Shown here one piece after another: positions 43,334-51,943 of a stretch of DNA of 63,374 nucleotides. This stretch comes from Muribaculum sp. (GTDB taxonomy: Bacteria > Bacteroidota > Bacteroidia > Bacteroidales > Muribaculaceae), in contig JAMPAV010000007.1 of assembly GCA_023667055.1 (NCBI GenBank), forward strand, positions 1 through 63,374, written 5' to 3'. Position 1 is the stretch's first letter. Each line of letters starts with the position of its first letter. The notes below the pieces were generated by a model. It was given only the letters and a program-made list of their open reading frames with translations. It was not told the origin of the DNA and did not search any database. A program made the position numbers and the translations under genes.

Positions 43334-44842
43334 ATGAATATACTCAACAAGTCCATACAGAAAATCCATAAAATCTCAGGATTGGTAATAGCCATTTTCT
43401 TTTTGATGTGGTTTGTTTCCGGCATTGTGCTTCTCTATCACAAATATCCGAAAGTGGATGAGCATGACACATACAGCCATGCGGAAGTTTTGGATTTACA
43501 AAACCTTCCCTCCATTTATGACATCCCCGGAATGACCGACACCACAAAAATCAAGACCTTGTCGGTGAGCCGGAATCTCGGAAACACGGTATGGACCATC
43601 AGCGCGGCATCATCCAGAAAGGACAATGCCATGGACAAACGAAGCAAAGACGACATGAGTTTTATATTCACGGGAGACACTCTGATAGCACAAAAGAAAA
43701 TCACACCGGCTCAAATTGACAGTATCGCATGCCTTTGGGCTGCTAGCAATGCAATAACCAAGGTTGACACACTGAAGGAACGTCAGCAGTGGATATTGTA
43801 TGACAGATTTGAAAAATCCTTACCAATATTACGATATCATTTCGATAATCCTGACAAGACCGAAATCTTCATCTCAATGAAAAACGGCGAGGTTGTTCAG
43901 GCCTCAACACAATCGGAACGTTTCTGGGCTTACTTAGGAGCTATTCCACACAAATTTTACATATCCGGAATCCGGACCAACACCGAAAGGTGGAAAACCA
44001 TAATGCTGATAGGAGGACTTATATGTCTCATTGCTGCATTGTCGGGCATGTATATCGGCATATACTATATTTTTATCAACAAGAAGAAACATCACACCTT
44101 TGCATCGCCATTCAAAAAGCGAATGTGGAGGTATCATCATATAGCAGGTCTTATATTTGGCATATTCTTAATCGGATGGGGTATAAGCGGAGCACTGTCA
44201 ACGCAAAGAATACCAAAGTGGATGGTGGATTATGAGGGAGACTATACGCTCAGTGCTACTAAACTCTGGAGTAAGAAACCTCTGAAACTAAAAGACTATA
44301 AACTCGACTACCGAAAAGTATTCGACAAATATTCCAATGTCAAATCAATTTCCTGGCAGCACTTTGGCAGCACTCCAGCCTACCTTGTGATTTCGGGTGA
44401 CAAGGAATATTATGTCGATGCATCCCAACCGGACAAAGTGAAGCCTCTTGAAATTTCAAAAAAGGAGATAGAGAAAGCAGTCAGAAGATATTTTGGCGAT
44501 GATGCAGATTTCTCGATGGTCTTAATGGAAGATTATGACGAATATTATCTGTCGGCCAAGGGGCAGCAACCCCTTCCGGTTTGGAAAATAGAAATAGATA
44601 ATGAGGATGGTTCGAGGATATACATCTGCCCGTCGGATGGATATGTAAAATATCTGAATGAAAACCGAATGGTGAAGAAATGGCTTTTCTCGGCATGCCA
44701 CTATCTTGACATCAAATATTTCGTCTTGCACAATACCCTCAGATACGCATGTCTTTGGATTTTGGCCATAGGCTGTGTGTTTGTAATAGTCACCGGAGTA
44801 GCAATATTTTTCTCAAAAGAAACAAACAGATACAGAAAATGA
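43334..44842 (+). CDS. PepSY-associated membrane protein (XusC-like)
   Basis: 502 residues. Four membrane helices (about 12-35, 217-240, 262-285, 460-490) flank two periplasmic PepSY-like domains. KIHKISGLVIAIFFLMWFVSG and YHHIAGLIFGIFLIGWGISG are typical PepSY_TM helices whose histidines could bind heme. Family members are proposed ferric-chelate reductases; XusC has this place in the Xus operon. Here it might reduce an incoming cobalt or iron chelate in the periplasm. The stop overlaps the cbiK start (ATGA). Confidence 0.82.
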   Translation: MNILNKSIQKIHKISGLVIAIFFLMWFVSGIVLLYHKYPKVDEHDTYSHAEVLDLQNLPSIYDIPGMTDTTKIKTLSVSRNLGNTVWTISAASSRKDNAMDKRSKDDMSFIFTGDTLIAQKKITPAQIDSIACLWAASNAITKVDTLKERQQWILYDRFEKSLPILRYHFDNPDKTEIFISMKNGEVVQASTQSERFWAYLGAIPHKFYISGIRTNTERWKTIMLIGGLICLIAALSGMYIGIYYIFINKKKHHTFASPFKKRMWRYHHIAGLIFGIFLIGWGISGALSTQRIPKWMVDYEGDYTLSATKLWSKKPLKLKDYKLDYRKVFDKYSNVKSISWQHFGSTPAYLVISGDKEYYVDASQPDKVKPLEISKKEIEKAVRRYFGDDADFSMVLMEDYDEYYLSAKGQQPLPVWKIEIDNEDGSRIYICPSDGYVKYLNENRMVKKWLFSACHYLDIKYFVLHNTLRYACLWILAIGCVFVIVTGVAIFFSKETNRYRK

Positions 44843-45735
44843 AAAAATTAACACTAATTATCATTGCCATGGTGAGCGCGATACTCAATGCGGAGGCTTT
44901 TGAACTCGGCAAGGGCGACAAGGCGGCATTGCTGATGGTGCATTTCGGTTCTACATTCGACGACACACGAACCGCCACCATAGATGCCATCAATGAAAAG
45001 GCAATAAAAGAGTTTCCGGATATGAAAGTTGTGGAGGCTTTCACCTCACGGATCATTATATCAAGACTTGCAAAGAGGGGAATCATAAAGCAAAACCCTC
45101 GTCAGGCTCTTCTTCAGCTTGCCGCAGAAGGTTATACTCATGTTTTTATACAGAGTACCAATGTCATTGACGGGATAGAAGCACAATCGCTCAGGAATGA
45201 AGCGGATTATATGGTGCCATTCTTCAAAGAAGTAAGGGTTGGAAATCCTTTGCTTTATACCATTGAAGATTGCCTTGAAGTTGAAAAGATTCTTGCCAAC
45301 CGGCACGCATCCTCAGCCGGTAAAAATTCAGCAGTGGTGCTTGTGGGGCATGGCACCTCGACACCTGCCAATGCCATATATTCGCAAATGGACTATATGT
45401 TCAGGGCTGAGGGAAATCCTCACTTCCTTGTTTCCACGGTTGAGGGTTATCCATCATTCGAGACCACTCTTGCCCAATTGAAAGCCGATAAAATCAAGAA
45501 CGTAACGCTTGTGCCATTCATGTTTGTAGCCGGCGACCATGCTCGCAACGACATTGACGGAGAATGGCGCGAGAATCTTGAAAAAGAAGGTTTGAATGCA
45601 AAGAGTGTGATAGAGGGACTTGGACAGATACCTGAAATTCAGGATATATATATTCGCCACATAAAGGATGGACTTAAGGAAAGACCACTTTCTCCGGTAG
45701 AGCGTAAGGCTGCATTTTTAAATAGTTATAAATAA
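44839..45735 (+). CDS. cbiK: Exported sirohydrochlorin cobaltochelatase CbiK
   Basis: 298 residues from the ATG at 44839 (MKKLTLIIIAM), which overlaps the previous stop; the longer in-frame start at 44749 lies inside the PepSY gene. The first 20 residues are a clear signal peptide (IIIAMVSAILNAEA), so the enzyme should be periplasmic, like CbiK-P of Desulfovibrio. The two metal histidines are in VGHGTSTPAN (about 170) and VAGDHARND (about 233), spaced as in Salmonella CbiK. The family inserts Co2+ into sirohydrochlorin without ATP. A periplasmic site is hard to reconcile with cytoplasmic corrin synthesis; metal loading or metal exchange is possible. Confidence 0.9.
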   Translation: MKKLTLIIIAMVSAILNAEAFELGKGDKAALLMVHFGSTFDDTRTATIDAINEKAIKEFPDMKVVEAFTSRIIISRLAKRGIIKQNPRQALLQLAAEGYTHVFIQSTNVIDGIEAQSLRNEADYMVPFFKEVRVGNPLLYTIEDCLEVEKILANRHASSAGKNSAVVLVGHGTSTPANAIYSQMDYMFRAEGNPHFLVSTVEGYPSFETTLAQLKADKIKNVTLVPFMFVAGDHARNDIDGEWRENLEKEGLNAKSVIEGLGQIPEIQDIYIRHIKDGLKERPLSPVERKAAFLNSYK

Positions 45736-45736
45736 A

Positions 45737-45797
45737 GTAGGGACGTGCCTTTGGCACGTTTAGATTCCAATTAAACGTGCCAAAGGCACGTCCCTAC
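45737..45797. repeat. REP-like doublet between cbiK and cobN
   Basis: 26-bp perfect inverted repeat with a 9-nt centre. Each arm is itself a hairpin, GGGACGTGCC-TTT-GGCACGT, so the whole can form a cloverleaf or one long stem. The form is that of REP doublets linked to RAYT transposases. Confidence 0.85.
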
Positions 45798-45815
45798 GCC
45801 GAAATATTATATTGG

Positions 45816-48800
45816 ATGAATAGGAAACAGACCATAATAATCGCCTTGTGCATTTTAGCGGCATTAATATTCTACTTTATTTTCTGCCACTGGTTTCAAC
45901 CGACGAGAATATTGGTGGTGAATCCATTGCCGGCTCAGGCTGCCGAGATAACACTCAACAACGACAGCCGTGGCATAAAGGTTCGATGTGTAGGCATGGA
46001 AGACGCTCATGATTTCTCTGACTATGATGCCGTCTTGATGTATGGGCGTGGTCTGTTTCTTGATTCATTGCAAATGCAAGAGATTGACAAAGCTGCGAAA
46101 AAAGGAGTAAAGATTTATACAAACGCACTCCGCAATTTCAGTTTTGTGGTAAACCACAACATAGACTCCCTGCAGATGGAGACCTTGCATTCATACTTCA
46201 GGAATCCATGCAAGGCCAACTATGTCAATTTGCTGAAATATGTCCGTGCGATATCAACGCCTCATCGTATTGGCTCGATGGATTACGAACCGCCGGTGGA
46301 ACTCCCATCCAATATGTTTTATCATCTCGAGGGAGGCAATTACTTTGAATCAGCATCTGAATTGACAGAGTATCTTAAGCGAAACAAATTATATCATAAA
46401 GATGGCAAAAACATAGCCCTCATTTCCGGCCTGACATTCCCGGTGGAGGGAAACCGCGCTCATATCGACACTCTTATTTCCAGAATCACACAAGCCGGAT
46501 ATAACGTATATCCGCTTTCAGCGAAAGGAGAAAGACGGGCGAAGCTTATAAGGCAGGTTAATCCGGACGCGATAGTATATCTACCGATGGGGAGACTGGG
46601 AAATGACAGTCTGATCAACTGGTGCTACGATAGGGAAATTCCGCTTTTTATGCCATTCCCTCTTATACAGACCCGCGAAGATTGGCTTGATGTCAACAAA
46701 CCGGTCAGTGCCGGCACCCTAAACGCGAGAATAGTCGTGCCGGAAATTGATGGAGCCATGACTCCGATATGTATTTCCACTCAGGATCCAAATGATGATG
46801 GATACCTGATGTATAATCCCGATCCGGAACGAATGGATGCGTTTATGGAGCAATTCACCCGCTTCATGAACCTCAAGACAAAGTCGAACAAGGATAAGAA
46901 AGTCGCTATCGGTTATTTCAAATCTCCCGGTAAGGATGCGTTGCTTGCCTCAGGGATGGAAGTAGTGCCGTCGCTTTATAATTTCCTGAAGCGTCTGAAA
47001 TCTGAAGGCTACGAAGTCTCCGGACTACCAACTTCTCTGGATGCTTTCAAAAAAGATATCATGACTCGAGGTGCCGTGATGGGTGATTATGCTCCGGCGG
47101 CACAAAAGAAATTCATGGAAGAATGCTATCCCAAGTGGATTAAGAAGGACATTTATGAAAAATGGGCATCGGAAGTTTTGTTGCCGGAGAAATATCAGGA
47201 AGTAAAAGACAGATATGGCGATGCCCCCGGACATTTGCTTTCACGCGGCGACAGCATTGCTTTTGCTGCAATCCAATATGGCAATATACTGCTATTCCCC
47301 CAGCCCCGACCGGCTTTGGGCGATGATGACTTCAAACTTGTGCATGGTGCCGAGGTAGCACCTCCTCACAGTTATCTTGCACCATATCTGTATGTCCAAA
47401 AAGCATTCGACGCAGACGCAATCATTCACTTCGGAACTCACGGGAACCTTGAGTTCACTCCCGGAAAGAATGCTGCGCTATCTCAAGCCGATTGGGCGGA
47501 AGTCCTTATTGGCAACAGACCCCATTTCTATTTTTACACCACGGGTAATGTAGGCGAAGCCATAATTGCCAAAAGAAGGAGTCATGCGGTCTTAGTGACA
47601 CATCTCACTCCCCCTTACATGGAAACAGGAATGCGAACACGGTATTCGTCGCTTCTCGACGACATACATTCGGCTTTGGCATATCCTGAGAGAAACAACC
47701 TGAATCTGAAAAAAGAGATAATGGATTTGGGACTGCATTCGGATCTGAAACTCGACTCCACTCTCAACAAACCATTTTCAAGTGAGGATCTTGAAATTGT
47801 GGATTCATTCCTCGAGGAACTTGCAAATGAGAAAATCACCGGTGCATACTATGTGATGGGTCAACCATATTCTGACAAGGAGATGGAAAGTACGCTTGTT
47901 GCAATAGCTGCCGATAAAATTGCATATTCAAGGGCAAAAGAAGATTTTCAAAAGGGGAAAATATCGGAAAAGAACTTGCAAGATGCCACTTTCATACGAC
48001 ATCACTATTACGACAAAGCCGAGGCAACTGTCAGGTCTGCAGCCAAAGGCTCTGCTACTGACAACTATGATTTTGAACAGATAAAGGAATACAAAGGGTT
48101 ATTGGAGAGCTCCGCCGGCAGCGAGATAGAATCTATGGTCGGTGCGCTTTCGGGGCGACCGGTTCGTCCGGCTCCCGGCGGAGATCCAGTTCTTAATCCC
48201 AATGTACTGCCGATGGGTAGAAACATGTTCAGCATTAACGCCGAGGCAACACCGGGTGAGAAGGCATGGAACGATGGAGTCACTCTTGCTGACCAAACCA
48301 TAGAGAACTATAAAAAAGAACATGGAGAATACCCTAAAAAGGTGACTTATACATTCTGGGCCGGAGAATTTATAAGCACCCAGGGGGCCACTCTTGCACA
48401 GGCTTTCAGAATGCTTGGAGTGGAACCGGTAAGGGATGACCAAGGGAGAGTGATGGACTTGAAACTGACCTCCTCCAAGGAACTTGGAAGACCAAGAATA
48501 AATGTAATGATTCAGGTGTCAGGACAGTTGCGCGACATTGCCGGATCAAGATTGCAAATGCTGACGGATGCCGTGAAACTTGCTTCTGAAGCTAAAGATG
48601 ACATTTTCCCAAATTATGTGGCGGAAGGAACTCTCGAACAAGAGAAAAATCTGGTAGATAATGGGGTGTCGCCCAAAGATGCCAGAATGCTTTCAACAGC
48701 CAGGGTGTTTGGCCCGGTCAACAATGGCTATGGATCCGGAATGCTGAGTTATACTGAAAATTCCGGTGAATGGGATGACCGATCGGAACTCGCAGACGGC

Positions 48801-49697
48801 TTTATCAATAACATGTGTGCAATATATGGCGACACGGTAAACTGGGGAAAGGCAAATCCCCAAGCATTCAAGGCAGCCATCGTGGATACTGATGTGGTGG
48901 TGCAGCCTCGACATAGCAACACATGGGGGCCTGTCAGCCTTGACCATGTATATGAATATACCGGGGGACTTTCGCTTGTGGCAACCACTGTCAATGGCAA
49001 GGAACCGGATGCTGTCATGGCAGACTATCGGAATTCTTATCTGCCGAGAATGCAAGATGCACAACAGGCAGTGGCGTTGGAAATGAGGGCTTCGCTCTTG
49101 AATCCCAATTTTGTGAAAGAAAGAATGAAAGGAGATGCCGGTACAGCTCAGATGTTTGGCGAAATGTTTCGCAATGTATTTGGGTGGAGTGTGATGCGTC
49201 CTTCGGCACTTAATGAGAACACTTACGGCGAACTATACAAAATGTATGTGGAGGATGAGAATAATCTCGGCATAAAGGAATATTTTGAGCGTGTGAATCC
49301 TGCAGCCCTTCAGGAAATGACAGCAACGATGATGGAATCTGCCCGGAAAGGATACTGGAAGCCCTCGAAGGAGCAACTTGAAAAGACGGCAGAACTTCAC
49401 GCGGAAATCACGGAAAAGAATGGCGCTCCATGCACTGAATTCGTATGCAGCAACGGAAAACTCCAAAAGTTCATAGCTTCAAAACTTGATGCGTCCGGTT
49501 CTGAAAAGTATCTGGACAACATTTCACAAGCTGTCGGTGGAGACGCCGCGGGAACCGTCATGAAACGTGAGAATATGTCGGGTATAATAGACTCCCAACA
49601 TAATATCAACGTGTCACGTATCGTTATAATTATAGTGACGATTGCCATAATATTAATGACTATAATATTTATCCGCAAACGTAAAAACAAAGAGTGA
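45816..49697 (+). CDS. cobN: Membrane-anchored CobN/HmuS paralogue
   Basis: 1293 residues from the ATG at 45816 (MNRKQTIIIALC); the ORF upstream to 45777 is REP sequence. N-terminal helix (about 5-24), C-terminal helix ending IFIRKRKNKE. The CobN core matches HmuS of this window closely (DDDFKLVHGAEVAPPHSY, IHFGTHGNLEFTP, NVGEAIIAKRRSHA, SKELGRPRINVMIQVSGQLRD) but lacks the Met-rich insert. Classical CobN inserts cobalt late, with CobST, in the aerobic route; the corrin genes here are of the early-cobalt type and no CobST is seen. A chelatase or dechelatase acting in the periplasm is more likely. Confidence 0.85.
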   Translation: MNRKQTIIIALCILAALIFYFIFCHWFQPTRILVVNPLPAQAAEITLNNDSRGIKVRCVGMEDAHDFSDYDAVLMYGRGLFLDSLQMQEIDKAAKKGVKIYTNALRNFSFVVNHNIDSLQMETLHSYFRNPCKANYVNLLKYVRAISTPHRIGSMDYEPPVELPSNMFYHLEGGNYFESASELTEYLKRNKLYHKDGKNIALISGLTFPVEGNRAHIDTLISRITQAGYNVYPLSAKGERRAKLIRQVNPDAIVYLPMGRLGNDSLINWCYDREIPLFMPFPLIQTREDWLDVNKPVSAGTLNARIVVPEIDGAMTPICISTQDPNDDGYLMYNPDPERMDAFMEQFTRFMNLKTKSNKDKKVAIGYFKSPGKDALLASGMEVVPSLYNFLKRLKSEGYEVSGLPTSLDAFKKDIMTRGAVMGDYAPAAQKKFMEECYPKWIKKDIYEKWASEVLLPEKYQEVKDRYGDAPGHLLSRGDSIAFAAIQYGNILLFPQPRPALGDDDFKLVHGAEVAPPHSYLAPYLYVQKAFDADAIIHFGTHGNLEFTPGKNAALSQADWAEVLIGNRPHFYFYTTGNVGEAIIAKRRSHAVLVTHLTPPYMETGMRTRYSSLLDDIHSALAYPERNNLNLKKEIMDLGLHSDLKLDSTLNKPFSSEDLEIVDSFLEELANEKITGAYYVMGQPYSDKEMESTLVAIAADKIAYSRAKEDFQKGKISEKNLQDATFIRHHYYDKAEATVRSAAKGSATDNYDFEQIKEYKGLLESSAGSEIESMVGALSGRPVRPAPGGDPVLNPNVLPMGRNMFSINAEATPGEKAWNDGVTLADQTIENYKKEHGEYPKKVTYTFWAGEFISTQGATLAQAFRMLGVEPVRDDQGRVMDLKLTSSKELGRPRINVMIQVSGQLRDIAGSRLQMLTDAVKLASEAKDDIFPNYVAEGTLEQEKNLVDNGVSPKDARMLSTARVFGPVNNGYGSGMLSYTENSGEWDDRSELADGFINNMCAIYGDTVNWGKANPQAFKAAIVDTDVVVQPRHSNTWGPVSLDHVYEYTGGLSLVATTVNGKEPDAVMADYRNSYLPRMQDAQQAVALEMRASLLNPNFVKERMKGDAGTAQMFGEMFRNVFGWSVMRPSALNENTYGELYKMYVEDENNLGIKEYFERVNPAALQEMTATMMESARKGYWKPSKEQLEKTAELHAEITEKNGAPCTEFVCSNGKLQKFIASKLDASGSEKYLDNISQAVGGDAAGTVMKRENMSGIIDSQHNINVSRIVIIIVTIAIILMTIIFIRKRKNKE

Positions 49698-49698
49698 G

Positions 49699-50847
49699 AT
49701 GAAGAAAATAAACTGTATATTGACAATCATGATTGTTGCTGTATTGGCATCCTGCAATGGTCAGAAAACAAATGGAAAAGCATCTGCCGACAATGGAAAT
49801 GCAGATGTTGATTCCCTCTCGGTGATATCACCTCAGTATGCCAAGGGGTTTAATGTAAGATACGAAAACGGCGTTACCCTTCTCGACATCAACGACCCTG
49901 AAAACAAAGAGGCTGAGCAATTCCACTTTGCGCTTGTGCCGAAAGATTCCGAGGTTTCTCTGCCGGAGGGTTACACGAAGATTGAAACTCCGATTGAGAG
50001 TGCGATCTGTATGACATCCCTGCAACTCTCCAACTTCATCAAACTTGGCATCACCGACAAGGTGGTTGGCATTACAAGCACTCGTCACCTTCACAATGAG
50101 AAGATGAAAGAGCAACTTAAGAATGGTCAAACTCAAAAAATCGGAATCGAGGGTAATTTCGACAATGAGGTTATCATGGCCATTAATCCTGATATTATAT
50201 TCATCTCTCCCTTTAAGCGTGGCGGCTATGATGCCATAAGAAATGTGGATATACCTATGGTGCCACATTTGGGCTATAAGGAACTGACACCTCTTGGTCA
50301 GGCAGAATGGATAAAGGTGGTAGGTTTGCTAACTGGCAACGAGCAAAAAGCCAATGAAGTATTTGCGGGGATTGAATCGCGCTACAACAGTCTGAAAGCG
50401 CTTGTCGATACAGTATCGCAGCGGCCTTCGGTGTTTAGCGGTGAGATGAGAGGTGGCAATTGGTATGCTGTCGGTGGCAAAAGTTTTCTTGCACAGCAAC
50501 TCCGCGATGCCGGTGCAGACTATTTCCTCAAGGATAATGAAGAGTCAGGAGGTGTGACTCTCGACTATGAGACTGTCTATACCAATGCAGCCAACGCTGA
50601 TTACTGGAGAATTGTCAACAGCAACGAAGGAAAGTTTGATTATTCTTCGCTTAAATCACTCGACAATCGCTACACCGACTTCAAGGCATGGAAAGACCAT
50701 GGCGTGATCTACTGCAACATGCGTGAAGTGCCGTTTTATGAGAGTATGCCTGTAGAGCCGGAGAAGGTGCTTGCCGACTTCATATATGTTTTCCATCCGG
50801 CGGCATTGCCGGATCATGAGCCGTCTTACTATCACTTGCTGAAATGA
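49699..50847 (+). CDS. btuF: Corrinoid-type ABC transporter binding lipoprotein
   Basis: 382 residues with lipobox VLASC (cysteine near 19) and a Peripla_BP_2 fold (VVGITSTRHLHNE; FDNEVIMAINPDIIFISPF; QAEWIKVVGLLTG). This class III binding protein delivers B12, heme or siderophores to a FecCD-type permease. The B12 riboswitch upstream favours corrinoids. It starts 1 nt after cobN and its stop overlaps btuC (ATGA). Lipid anchoring is usual where the protein stays at the inner membrane. Confidence 0.87.
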   Translation: MKKINCILTIMIVAVLASCNGQKTNGKASADNGNADVDSLSVISPQYAKGFNVRYENGVTLLDINDPENKEAEQFHFALVPKDSEVSLPEGYTKIETPIESAICMTSLQLSNFIKLGITDKVVGITSTRHLHNEKMKEQLKNGQTQKIGIEGNFDNEVIMAINPDIIFISPFKRGGYDAIRNVDIPMVPHLGYKELTPLGQAEWIKVVGLLTGNEQKANEVFAGIESRYNSLKALVDTVSQRPSVFSGEMRGGNWYAVGGKSFLAQQLRDAGADYFLKDNEESGGVTLDYETVYTNAANADYWRIVNSNEGKFDYSSLKSLDNRYTDFKAWKDHGVIYCNMREVPFYESMPVEPEKVLADFIYVFHPAALPDHEPSYYHLLK

Positions 50848-51875
50848 AAAAATCCACCACCGCGCTGCTGATGCTTCTTTTGGTGGCCTCGATAGTGTTG
50901 TTTTTCTTCCTGAATATACTTTTGGGGAGTGTGCATATTCCGGCTGGTGACATCATGGGAATATTGACAGGCACACCTTCGGAGTCGCCAATCTGGAACA
51001 ATATAGTTCTTAAGTCGAGGGTACCACAGGCCTTGACTGCTGTTATGGCCGGGGCCGGACTTGCAGTAAGCGGTTTGCTTATGCAGACAGTTTTTCGTAA
51101 TCCGCTTGCCGGTCCGTCGGTATTGGGCATCAGTTCAGGTGCAAGTCTCGGTGTGGCATTTGTGGTACTTCTTTCAGGCAGCATCGGAGGGGTTGCGCTT
51201 AGTAAATTGGGAGTTGTCGGTGAAGTCACTATTACTATGTCGGCGATTGTCGGTTCACTCTTGATAATGGCACTCATAGCGTTTGTGGCTCAGAAAGTGA
51301 GGGGGAATGTCACGCTCCTCATCATGGGCGTGATGATAGGATATATAGCAAATGCAGTGATTGGAGTGTTGAAATTCTTCAGTGCGGAGGAGGACATAAG
51401 GGCATACGTGATTTGGGGACTCGGCAGTTTTGCAAGGGTTTCCGGAGGCCAGACTACAGTATTTATAGTGCTGATGCTGATTCTTCTGCCACTCACGTTC
51501 CTCCTAATCAAGACGTTGAATCTGCTTCTGTTGGGCGACTCATACGCAAAGAATTTAGGACTTAACATAAAGAGAGCAAGGCTGTTGGTGATATCGGCAT
51601 CGGGAGTGCTGGTGGCGATAGTGACGGCATATTGCGGGCCGATTGTATTCTTGGGACTTGCTGTGCCACACCTGTGCAGGGGCATCTTCCGCACCTCCAA
51701 CCATGCAACCATTTTGCCGGCCTCGCTCTTTGCCGGAGCCTCGTTGGCACTCTTGTGTAACCTGATAGCGAGGATGCCAGGCTTTGAAGGAGCGTTGCCT
51801 GTCAATTCCGTCACCGCCCTTGTCGGCGCCCCGGTGGTGCTTTGGGTCCTTTTCAACAAGAAAAGGAATGAGTAA
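50844..51875 (+). CDS. btuC: FecCD-type ABC permease (BtuC-like)
   Basis: 343 residues, about ten helices. GAGLAVSGLLMQTVFRNPLAGPSVLGISSGA is the FecCD signature near residue 72, and GPIVFLGLAVPHLCRG the coupling region. It forms the inner-membrane channel for the BtuF-bound ligand. The ATPase gene btuD that normally follows is absent: the next gene is a restriction-modification enzyme with its own promoter. Either btuD is elsewhere or the insertion displaced it. Confidence 0.9.
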   Translation: MKKSTTALLMLLLVASIVLFFFLNILLGSVHIPAGDIMGILTGTPSESPIWNNIVLKSRVPQALTAVMAGAGLAVSGLLMQTVFRNPLAGPSVLGISSGASLGVAFVVLLSGSIGGVALSKLGVVGEVTITMSAIVGSLLIMALIAFVAQKVRGNVTLLIMGVMIGYIANAVIGVLKFFSAEEDIRAYVIWGLGSFARVSGGQTTVFIVLMLILLPLTFLLIKTLNLLLLGDSYAKNLGLNIKRARLLVISASGVLVAIVTAYCGPIVFLGLAVPHLCRGIFRTSNHATILPASLFAGASLALLCNLIARMPGFEGALPVNSVTALVGAPVVLWVLFNKKRNE

Positions 51876-51877
51876 AT

Positions 51878-51909
51878 TTTGCAAATGTCATAAAAAATCC
51901 CTAAATTTG
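51878..51909 (+). promoter_or_regulatory. Promoter for the restriction-modification gene
   Basis: TTTG (51878-51881), 20-nt spacer, TAAATTTG (51902-51909). It gives the RM gene transcription independent of the riboswitch. Confidence 0.7.
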
Positions 51910-51943
51910 CAAACATGACCACATTGGGGAAGGATGAAATAAT

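Noticed and set aside
44749..44838. Longer form of CbiK
   Set aside because: It lies within the last helix of the PepSY gene; the ATG at 44839 starts a typical signal peptide and overlaps the stop as ATGA.
45777..45815. Upstream extension of the cobN ORF
   Set aside because: These codons are the right arm of a REP-like inverted repeat; the ATG at 45816 directly precedes the membrane anchor.
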